The position numbers were made by a program, and so were the translations under genes. The notes under the pieces were generated by a model that saw only the letters and a program-made list of their open reading frames with translations, had not been told where the DNA came from and did no database searches. 64,000 nt of DNA from JADGQM01 sp964441945 (lineage in GTDB: Bacteria > Desulfobacterota > Syntrophobacteria > Syntrophobacterales > Syntrophobacteraceae), in NCBI GenBank assembly GCA_964441945.1, contig CAYTWB010000011.1, positions 1-64,000 of the forward strand, in the 5' to 3' direction. Positions 8,476 through 16,778 of this stretch are shown piece by piece. How positions within the stretch are numbered: the first letter of the stretch is position 1; the number at the start of each line of letters is the position of its first letter.

Positions 8476-8763
8476 CTACTTCCGTTTGGTACTCCGTTTG
8501 GATGCTTTGAGGGGATTGATTTTGACTTGCTGCTGGCTCTGTGACTCAGACTTTGAATGGGTGGCGAAGTTACACTGGCTTGTTTTCCATTTGATGGAAG
8601 GATTCGGGAAGCTGCTGCAGTACTTCCCCGAGGGCAGAACGATAATCTTCTGGCACCCTTCACACTGCTCCACGATGGGATGACAAGAGCCTCCACTAAA
8701 GCCGCAACCGCTCTTGGTCATGAACGCGCAATCCGTCCCCGCCTTTATTGTGGTACAAATCAT
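8476..8763 (-). CDS. PxxKW family cysteine-rich protein
   Basis: A 95-residue protein with eight cysteines (positions 3, 12, 20, 27, 34, 37, 49, 64) and the motif PSIKW at 55-59, which identifies the PxxKW cysteine-rich family known mainly from delta-proteobacteria. The spacing, including a CxxC at 34-37, suggests a metal- or Fe-S-binding mini-domain. The C-terminal third is Ser/Gln/Lys-rich and very basic (KRSTKRK end), perhaps a nucleic-acid or membrane contact. The ATG at 8763 is set by a strong GGAGG ribosome site; the frame is open further upstream but without a better start. Function is unknown. It is divergent from pilB. Confidence 0.75.
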   Translation of the reverse strand: MICTTIKAGTDCAFMTKSGCGFSGGSCHPIVEQCEGCQKIIVLPSGKYCSSFPNPSIKWKTSQCNFATHSKSESQSQQQVKINPLKASKRSTKRK

Positions 8764-8956
8764 GACAACTACCTCCAACTTTGATAATATGCTAAGTTCC
8801 CCATGGGGGAATTCGGAGCGCATATTAACCAGGATTCTTGAGGAGTCAAGGGCATTTTTGCTTCTTTGGTCTGTATTCATCAAACAAAACCTGTAAGATT
8901 GCGTGGAATCGGCCAAGGCCAATCCATGGTCGGGCTCGAACGTTGAGAGGTGTCCT

Positions 8957-10654
8957 GTGGCGGTAAAAAAGATTGGGGAATTGCTGCTTCAGGAAGGACT
9001 GATCACAACGGAACAGCTCAACCGTGCTCTCGACGATCAGCGGCAGAGCGGGGAGCGTCTTGGGGCGGTGTTGATCAGACTGGGGTATATCAGTGACGAT
9101 GTCCTGATTGAATTCCTCTCCAGGCAGTTCAATGTTCCGTCTGTGAATCCCGCCTCTCTGACCATTCAAAAAGATATCGCCGGTCTGATTCCCCCGGAAA
9201 TCGCTCTCAAGTACCAGGCGGTTCCTTTCGGCCTGATCGGGCACACTCTGAATGTGGCCATGGCAGATCCCGGCAATCTGTTCGTCATCGATGATATCCG
9301 GTTTCTGACAAGAAAGAATGTTCAGGTCCATGTGGCTTCTGAGAACGCCATCAAGAAGCTCCTGGGCCATCAACAGGGCGGTGATGACAATATCGATGAT
9401 GTGCTCGGTCTCTTGAGAGAAGAGGCGGATGTGGACGTGGTCGAGTCCACTGAAGAAATGGACATGGCTTTCCTGGAGGGTGCTGCCGAACAGGCCCCGG
9501 TAGTAAAACTGGTGAATCACATCCTTATGGACGCCATTCGGAAACAGGCCAGCGATATTCACGTCGAGCCTTATGAAAAGACGATGCGGGTTCGGTTTCG
9601 CATCGATGGAGTGCTCCATGAAATCATGCGCCCTCCGCTCCAGTTGAAAAACGCCGTGGTCTCCCGTCTGAAGATTATGAGCCGCATGGACATCGCCGAA
9701 CGCCGTCTTCCCCAGGACGGCCGCATCAAGCTCAAGGCCAGGGGAAGGGAAATGGAATTCCGGGTTTCCGTTCTGCCGACCCTCTTTGGGGAAAAGGTCG
9801 TGCTGAGACTGCTGGATAAAACCGGGTTGCAGCTGGATATGACCAGGTTGGGATTCGAGGAGGGCCAGTATCGTGCATTTCGGGAGGCCATCAATCTGCC
9901 TTACGGCATGGTGCTGGTGACCGGGCCGACAGGAAGCGGCAAGACCACTACGCTCTACAGTGCTCTCTCCGAGTTGAACCGGGTCAGCGACAATATTTCA
10001 ACGGCGGAAGACCCGGTTGAATACAGTCTTGCCGGAATCAATCAGGTGCAAATCCATGATGCCATCGGACTGAACTTTGCGTCGGCCCTCCGGTCGTTCC
10101 TGCGGCAGGACCCGGATATCATCATGGTCGGTGAAATCAGGGATTTTGAAACGGCTGAGGTGGCCATCAAGGCAGCGCTGACCGGGCACCTGGTGCTGAG
10201 CACGCTTCATACGAACGATGCTCCAAGCACCATTGTCCGGCTTCTCAATATGGGAGTGGAATCGTTTCTGGTCTCTTCAGCGGTCAACCTGGTGCTCGCG
10301 CAGAGGCTTGTCCGACGCGTCTGCACCGAATGCCGCGTCGTTGAAGCGGTACCTCCTGAGGCGCTCATAGACCTCGGGGTCCACGAAGGCGAAATCGGTT
10401 CCTTTGTCTGCTATGCGGGGAAGGGTTGCCCGGTGTGCAATGGGACCGGATATCGAGGGCGCGTGGCGTTGTATGAAGTCATGAACATGGATGAGAAGCT
10501 GAGGGAGATGGTTCTGATCGGGGCCTCTGCTGCCGAAATCAAGAAAGAAGCCATCAGTCAGGGGATGCTCACCCTTCGCAGAAGCGGGATCGGCAAATTG
10601 AAACAGGGAATGACCTCGATCAGCGAAGTCATACGCTGTTCTGCCAAAGACTAG
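8957..10654 (+). CDS. pilB: Type IV pilus assembly ATPase PilB (GspE family)
   Basis: The cytoplasmic hexameric motor that powers pilus extension, 565 residues. An N-terminal MshEN/GspE-N domain (about 1-150) is followed by the secretion ATPase with Walker A GPTGSGKTTT (about 322-331), the His/Asp boxes around IIMVGEIRD and LSTLHTNDA, and a C-terminal zinc module with CTEC and CPVC pairs. The start is the GTG at 8957, chosen for its GAGAGG ribosome site and the family-typical beginning with KKIGELLLQEGLIT; the frame is open to a GTG at 8903. pilC and pilS follow closely, forming a pilBCS operon. Confidence 0.92.
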   Translation: MAVKKIGELLLQEGLITTEQLNRALDDQRQSGERLGAVLIRLGYISDDVLIEFLSRQFNVPSVNPASLTIQKDIAGLIPPEIALKYQAVPFGLIGHTLNVAMADPGNLFVIDDIRFLTRKNVQVHVASENAIKKLLGHQQGGDDNIDDVLGLLREEADVDVVESTEEMDMAFLEGAAEQAPVVKLVNHILMDAIRKQASDIHVEPYEKTMRVRFRIDGVLHEIMRPPLQLKNAVVSRLKIMSRMDIAERRLPQDGRIKLKARGREMEFRVSVLPTLFGEKVVLRLLDKTGLQLDMTRLGFEEGQYRAFREAINLPYGMVLVTGPTGSGKTTTLYSALSELNRVSDNISTAEDPVEYSLAGINQVQIHDAIGLNFASALRSFLRQDPDIIMVGEIRDFETAEVAIKAALTGHLVLSTLHTNDAPSTIVRLLNMGVESFLVSSAVNLVLAQRLVRRVCTECRVVEAVPPEALIDLGVHEGEIGSFVCYAGKGCPVCNGTGYRGRVALYEVMNMDEKLREMVLIGASAAEIKKEAISQGMLTLRRSGIGKLKQGMTSISEVIRCSAKD

Positions 10655-10671
10655 ATAAGCGAGGAACAACT

Positions 10672-11889
10672 ATGCCCATTTATGTTTGGAAGGGAATGGA
10701 CCGCAAGGGGAAGAGGCAGAGCGGTGAGCTGGAAGCCGACAATCCCGCTATTGGCCGTCAGCTCCTGGTCCGCAAGGGTATCAATGTGACCGCATTCAAG
10801 CCAAAGCCTAAGGACCTGATGGAATATCTCCCTTTTCTCGAAAACAGGGTCAAGGAGAGAGACCTGGTGATTTTTGTTCGGCAGTTTTCCACCATGATCG
10901 ATGCCGGTCTGCCGCTTGTCCAGTGCCTGGATATCCTTCAGCAGCAGCAGGAATCGAGGGCCCTGAAAAGAATTCTCAAGGAGGTGAAAAAGGACATCGA
11001 AGAGGGCTCCAGCTTCTCCGACGCAATCAGGAAGCATCCCAAGGCTTTTGACAATCTTTTCGTGAACCTGGTTGCTGCGGGGGAAATGGGAGGCATCCTC
11101 GATGTCATCCTCAACCGCCTGGCTGAATACATCGAGAAACTGGCAAAACTGAAGAAAAAGGTAAAAGGAGCGCTCACCTATCCCGGCATCGTTGTTTTCA
11201 TTGCCGTGGCGGTCATGGCGGTGATCCTCATCTACGTCATTCCCGTCTTCGCCAAGCTTTTTGTGGATGCGGGGGTTGCCCTGCCACCGTTGACGCGCTT
11301 TGTCATGTCATTGAGCGATTACGCCGTTCGCTATTTTATCTGGTGTATTGTAGGGGTCGTTCTGCTGGTCCTTCTCGTCAGCCGGATTCGCAAGAATCCT
11401 AAAGGCAGAATGGCAACGGATCGGCTCCTGCTCAAGGCCCCTGTCTTCGGAATGCTCCTTCGCAAGGTTGCCGTGGCCCGCTTCACTCGAACCTTGAGCA
11501 CCATGCTGGCAAGCGGGGTCCCCATTCTCGAAGCGATGGATATTGTCGCGAACTCTGCCGGCAACGCGGTGATTGAGCAGGCGATCCGCGAGGCCAGGGC
11601 TGCCATTGCCGAAGGTCGTCCCGTGGCGGACCCGCTGCAGGAAACGAAGGTATTCCCCTCTATGGTAACGCAAATGATAGCGGTCGGCGAAGCCACCGGA
11701 GCGCTCGATACGATGCTCGGAAAGATCGCGGACTTCTATGACGAAGAGGTCGACATAACCGTGGAAGCACTGACATCGCTCCTTGAACCGCTTCTGCTGG
11801 TTTTCCTGGGAGTCACCATCGGCGGATTGCTGGTTGCCATGTATTTGCCGATTTTCCAGATAGCCGATGTTGTGTCCAGAGGCGTATGA
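10672..11889 (+). CDS. pilC: Type IV pilus inner-membrane platform protein PilC
   Basis: A 405-residue polytopic protein that links the PilB motor to the growing pilus. Two GspF repeats are visible (about 70-190 and 270-395), each with the family pattern RQFSTMIDAGLPLVQCL or TRTLSTMLASGVPILEAM. Hydrophobic segments lie near residues 170-195, 220-240 and 365-395. The start MPIYVWKGMDRKGK is characteristic of PilC. It begins 17 bases after the pilB stop, and pilS starts 4 bases after its own stop. Confidence 0.92.
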   Translation: MPIYVWKGMDRKGKRQSGELEADNPAIGRQLLVRKGINVTAFKPKPKDLMEYLPFLENRVKERDLVIFVRQFSTMIDAGLPLVQCLDILQQQQESRALKRILKEVKKDIEEGSSFSDAIRKHPKAFDNLFVNLVAAGEMGGILDVILNRLAEYIEKLAKLKKKVKGALTYPGIVVFIAVAVMAVILIYVIPVFAKLFVDAGVALPPLTRFVMSLSDYAVRYFIWCIVGVVLLVLLVSRIRKNPKGRMATDRLLLKAPVFGMLLRKVAVARFTRTLSTMLASGVPILEAMDIVANSAGNAVIEQAIREARAAIAEGRPVADPLQETKVFPSMVTQMIAVGEATGALDTMLGKIADFYDEEVDITVEALTSLLEPLLLVFLGVTIGGLLVAMYLPIFQIADVVSRGV

Positions 11890-11893
11890 GAGC

Positions 11894-13651
11894 ATGAGCA
11901 TCGAGGGCTCCCCTGCACCCAAGCCGGTGACTTCTGCAATGGGAGGTCCGGCCTCTCCCGAAGAGGCCTCCATGAGGCGAAAACTGCAGGGGGTCTTGTT
12001 GTTTCGCCTGCTTCTTGCGGTCCTGTTCCTGGTTGTCACGTATTACGTCCAGATCCGCCGCGCCGAGGACCTCCTCTCGGCCCAGATCCGACCGCTCTAT
12101 TACTTTTCCCTGATTCTCTTCTTTTTTACGATCATCGCCGCATTGAGCCTGAACCGGGTCCGTCACTTCAAGCGATTCGCCATCTTTCAGCTGCTCTTCG
12201 ATGTGGAAGCGGTGACCTTTCTCATCTATCTTTCGGGTGGGGTCGAGAGCATCTTTTCCTTTCTCTATATGCCGGCGATTGTCAGCGGGGCCATACTCCT
12301 GGATCGCCGGGGGAGTCTTCTGGCTGCAACCGCATGCGCCCTCTCCTATGGATCTTTGCTGGACCTTCAGTACTTCGGCTGGCTTTCTCCAATGGAGGTT
12401 TTCAGGCGGTCCTTTCAATCCCGCGACATCGGGGCCTATTTCTACAGCATCCTGATGAATATTGCAGCCTTCTACCTGACAGCCTATCTGAGCGGCTATC
12501 TGGCAGAGCAGTTGCGGCGGTCCGGTCTCCAGGTTCGAAAGCACGAAAAGGACTATCAGCGGCTTGAGTTCCTGCATCGCAATATCATCCAGAGCCTGAA
12601 CAGCGGTTTGCTGATGATCGCCCCGGATGGGCGTGTCCTCTTTTCCAATGACGCGGCACAGAAGATTCTGGCCCTTGGACCGGACCAAATCGATGAGCAG
12701 CCGGTGAACGGCATTTTCCCTGCCCTGGATGTTCTCACCTGGCCTGGCGATACCGCCACGGCCCTCCAAAGCGCTCCCTCGATCCTTGAGCGGGGGGAAA
12801 CGGTCTACCGGCGCCCCGATGGGGAAGAGCTTTGCCTGGGCTACAACGTCTCGCTTCTAAAGAAGGAGGGTGCGTGTAACCTGGGGTGGGTCTTTATCTT
12901 TCAGGATTTGACCCGTCAAAAGGCGATGGAGAAGCATCTGAATAGAATGGAACGCATGGTTTTTGCCGGAAAACTGGCAGCGGAAATCGCCCATGAGGTC
13001 AGAAACCCTCTGGCTGCGATCAGCGGGGCGGCAGAGATGCTTCAGACCGAGATGGCCCAACAACCGTTTCATGCAAAACTGATGAATATCGTCTCTCGAG
13101 AGGTGCAGCGCATCGATGACCTGATTACCGATTTTATGTGGCTGGCAAGGGATTCCCAAAAGCCGGAAAGAATGAAAGAGATAGCGGTTTGCGATACGAT
13201 TGACGAGGTGCTTTCTCAGTTGAAGGCGATGGGAAAGCTTGTCAACGGCCATCAGCTGGAGAAGCAATTCGAGGCCTTGCCGGTCTTCTCCATGGACCCT
13301 CAGCAGCTGAGGCAGCTCTTGCTGTACGTCATGACAAATGCCCTGGAGGCCATGCCTGCCGGCGGGACCCTGACGGTTCGGGTCGCAGCGTCAAACAGGG
13401 AGGATTTTCCTCGTCTGAAAACGGTCATCGAGATTGTCGACACGGGTTCAGGGATTCCCGATCAGAATCGGGAACGGGTCTTCGAGCCCTTTTTCACCAC
13501 CAAGAAAGACGGCACGGGCCTGGGATTGAGCATTGTCTACCAGATGATGGAGAACATGGAAGGACGCATTGAGCTCCACAGCGACGGTCAGTCCGGTACC
13601 TCCGCTTCACTTTTTTTCCCCTTTGATCCCGCTTTTCCTCTTGCCAAGTAA
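11894..13651 (+). CDS. pilS: Sensor histidine kinase PilS
   Basis: A 585-residue membrane kinase. About six hydrophobic segments fill residues 40-200, then come a PAS-like region (about 230-340), the HisKA phosphoacceptor in AAEIAHEVRNPLAAISG, and a HATPase domain with an N-box near MTNALEAMPAGG, DTGSGIPDQN and GTGLGLSIVYQ. Position after pilBC and architecture point to PilS, which normally acts through the sigma-54 activator PilR on pilin genes. The start at 11894 follows the pilC stop by 4 bases. No pilR follows; the next genes are groESL. The last codons contain the -35 box of the groES promoter. Matching sigma-54 promoters lie before pilA and pilP in this window. Confidence 0.85.
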   Translation: MSIEGSPAPKPVTSAMGGPASPEEASMRRKLQGVLLFRLLLAVLFLVVTYYVQIRRAEDLLSAQIRPLYYFSLILFFFTIIAALSLNRVRHFKRFAIFQLLFDVEAVTFLIYLSGGVESIFSFLYMPAIVSGAILLDRRGSLLAATACALSYGSLLDLQYFGWLSPMEVFRRSFQSRDIGAYFYSILMNIAAFYLTAYLSGYLAEQLRRSGLQVRKHEKDYQRLEFLHRNIIQSLNSGLLMIAPDGRVLFSNDAAQKILALGPDQIDEQPVNGIFPALDVLTWPGDTATALQSAPSILERGETVYRRPDGEELCLGYNVSLLKKEGACNLGWVFIFQDLTRQKAMEKHLNRMERMVFAGKLAAEIAHEVRNPLAAISGAAEMLQTEMAQQPFHAKLMNIVSREVQRIDDLITDFMWLARDSQKPERMKEIAVCDTIDEVLSQLKAMGKLVNGHQLEKQFEALPVFSMDPQQLRQLLLYVMTNALEAMPAGGTLTVRVAASNREDFPRLKTVIEIVDTGSGIPDQNRERVFEPFFTTKKDGTGLGLSIVYQMMENMEGRIELHSDGQSGTSASLFFPFDPAFPLAK

Positions 13652-13669
13652 CCTCGCAGTGACTATAAG
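13641..13669 (+). promoter_or_regulatory. Sigma-70-type promoter of groESL
   Basis: TTGCCA at 13641-13646 and TATAAG at 13664-13669 are separated by exactly 17 bases. Each differs from consensus by one base. The -35 box is inside the last codons of pilS, and the -10 box overlaps the left arm of the CIRCE operator. Confidence 0.75.
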
Positions 13670-13692
13670 CACTCATCGGAAGCGAGTGCTAA
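13666..13692. promoter_or_regulatory. CIRCE operator (HrcA binding site)
   Basis: TAAGCACTC, a 9-base spacer, then GAGTGCTAA. This is the CIRCE inverted repeat with one mismatch in the left arm and a perfect right arm. It spans the predicted -10 box and start point, so HrcA bound here would block groESL transcription until heat shock. No hrcA gene is in the window. Confidence 0.92.
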
Positions 13693-13774
13693 CAGCATGG
13701 TCCGGTATCTCCGGGATGTCTGGAGTCTGATGATTCCCCAAAACCAGTTATGTAGAAGGAAAGGAGTTGGAACG

Positions 13775-14065
13775 ATGAAGCTCAAGCCGCTCAATGATCG
13801 TGTGGTAGTGAAGCGAATCGAAGAGGAACAGAAAACAGCCGGGGGTATTATTATTCCTGACACGGCGAAGGAAAAGCCCATTCAGGGTGAAGTGATTTCA
13901 GTCGGCAGCGGCAAACTGATGGAAGATGGAAGCAGACGGCCTCTTGACGTCAAGGCGGGAGACCGGGTGTTGTTCAGCAAGTACGCGGGAACGGATATCA
14001 AGGTTGAAGGCGATGAGCTCCTCATCATGCGAGAGGATGACATTCTCGCCATTATCGAACAGTAA
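13775..14065 (+). CDS. groES: Co-chaperonin GroES
   Basis: The 96-residue lid of the GroEL folding chamber. It starts MKLKPLNDRVVVKRIEEEQK and contains the mobile-loop region GGIIIPD and the C-terminal GDELLIMREDDILAIIE, all standard. The ATG at 13775 is fixed by the AAGGAG ribosome site and by family length; the same frame is open upstream to 13697. It is controlled by the CIRCE operator and promoter just upstream and is followed by groEL after a 105-base gap. Confidence 0.97.
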   Translation: MKLKPLNDRVVVKRIEEEQKTAGGIIIPDTAKEKPIQGEVISVGSGKLMEDGSRRPLDVKAGDRVLFSKYAGTDIKVEGDELLIMREDDILAIIEQ

Positions 14066-14170
14066 CCGATGTTGGATGGATGAGCCGGAAGCCGAAGTGA
14101 CACTCCAGAGACGCTCAGACCTGAAAAGAGTCGAAACATTCTCAGACCGATCCAAAGGGAGGAATGCCTC

Positions 14171-15799
<1,629 letters not shown>

Positions 15800-15802
15800 C
15801 GG

Positions 15803-15893
15803 TTATGAATCGTGGTCATTGCTTCACCCCCAGCGGCAGCAATCCCCCCAACCCCCCTTTTCTAGAGGGGGCAGGGGGGATTCTGACGGTAAT
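15803..15893 (+). repeat. Dispersed repeat family C, copy 1
   Basis: A roughly 90-100 base element: a GTCATGAATCGTGGTCATT-like head, an AGCGGCAGCAATCCCCCCAA segment, a CCCCTTTT/AGGGGG hairpin and a GGGGGGATT...ACGGT tail. The same arrangement recurs at 25061-25165 and, inverted, at 16596-16699. Confidence 0.75.
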
Positions 15894-15984
15894 TGACATG
15901 TCGGGGTGGCAACCCTGAACCATGAAAATCAGCCCTTGCGTCCCCTCTTTCGTAAAGGGGGAAAGGGGGATTTTCTATGTAAGT

Positions 15985-16055
15985 TCAACGCTGCACAATA
16001 GGGTGACCATTACTGCAAGTCGTCGTTCCGGCATGTTTCCGGCCGGAACCCAGAA
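15985..16055 (-). repeat. Partial copy of repeat family A
   Basis: Read on the minus strand this is the right half of the elements at 57376-57523 and 61949-62101: ATTCCGGC-like core, GAAACATGCCGGAA, then an AATGGTCACCCTATTG-like tail. The left half is missing. Confidence 0.6.
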
Positions 16056-16065
16056 AAGCTTCTTC

Positions 16066-16108
16066 GAGCCCTCTTCTCCCGGCTGCAGGCCGGAAGAGGG
16101 CTCTTTTT
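16066..16108 (+). terminator. Rho-independent terminator downstream of groEL
   Basis: Perfect 11-base arms GAGCCCTCTTC and GAAGAGGGCTC around a GC-rich 16-base loop, followed by TTTTT. It lies about 270 bases after groEL, beyond two inserted repeats, and is the only strong terminator before ileS, so it probably ends the groESL transcript. Confidence 0.8.
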
Positions 16109-16150
16109 GTTCGTAATCCACGTTCCAGGGCCCCCTGGTGATCTACCGCC

Positions 16151-16310
16151 GAGAGGTTGTCTGAAAACTGGCTCCCGGTGCCCTCAACGTCATGCCGGTG
16201 AAAACCGGCATCCAGGAATCACGCGGCTTTCAGGATACCGGCTCCCGGCTTGATGCATGCCGGGACAGGCTTCGACGGTATGACGTATGCGGGTATTCTC
16301 AGACGGCTTC
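16151..16310. repeat. MITE-like dispersed repeat with GTCTGA terminal repeats
   Basis: Imperfect terminal inverted repeats (GAGGTTGTCTGAAAA at 16153-16167 and, inverted, TTCTCAGACGGCTTC at 16296-16310) enclose a core with GTCATGCCGG, CCGGCATCCAGG and GGTATGACG segments like those of the other dispersed repeats in the window. Confidence 0.6.
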
Positions 16311-16487
16311 TAAGAACTTGACATGTCGCCATGGTGTGTTAGTAGAAAACACTTTCACGGTTCCATTTTAGTCAGCAAGCCATGAGGTTTGGAGGTTGTG
16401 CACTATATATGCGATCCCCCCTGCCCATCATCGGTAAAGAGGGGCAGGGGCAATGCGGTTCACTTAAGATGAAGTCCGTTGCTTCAA

Positions 16488-16568
16488 ACCGTCACCCCGG
16501 CAAGCTCCTGGCCGGGGTCCAGGGATATTCTAGAAGCTGGATTCCGGCTAAAAACATGCCGGAATGAC
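16488..16568. repeat. Dispersed CCGGAATGACG-core repeat
   Basis: Two linked hairpins: GTCACCCCGGC...GGCCGGGGTCCAGG, then CTGGATTCCGGC...GCCGGAATGACG. This double-hairpin core recurs about a dozen times in the window's intergenic DNA. Confidence 0.75.
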
Positions 16569-16595
16569 GCTCAGGGGGTTCGAATCGCATCCAGA

Positions 16596-16699
16596 GGGCC
16601 TTACCGTGGAAATCCCCCCTGCCCCCCTTTAGAAAAGGGGGGTTGGGGGGTTGCTGCCGCTGGGGAGTGAACCAGTGCCCACCGTTCATGACCGTTAAG
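16596..16699 (-). repeat. Dispersed repeat family C, copy 2 (inverted)
   Basis: Reverse complement of the family C layout at 15803-15893, with a nearly identical AGCGGCAGCAA segment and a CCCCTTTTCTAAAGGGG hairpin. It lies shortly upstream of ileS. Confidence 0.75.
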
Positions 16700-16778
16700 T
16701 GAACAGCATTGGGGGGGTAAGGGGGATTTCATTCTTCGTTGTGACCCTCGGGGTCATGGCGGTTAAGGGGATACAAAG

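Larger units (their letters stand above)
15800..16778. other. Repeat-rich intergenic region between groEL and ileS
   Basis: About 980 bases without a convincing gene. It contains at least five dispersed-repeat copies (15803-15893, 15985-16055, 16151-16310, 16488-16568, 16596-16699), short G-rich tracts of similar style (15937-15975, 16410-16450, 16706-16735), and a strong terminator at 16066-16108. Small open frames here run through repeat sequence and were not called. Confidence 0.7.

Noticed and set aside
16488..16568. CRISPR-like array made of the dispersed hairpin repeats
   Set aside because: Copies are hundreds to thousands of bases apart, in both orientations, without regular spacers or cas genes.
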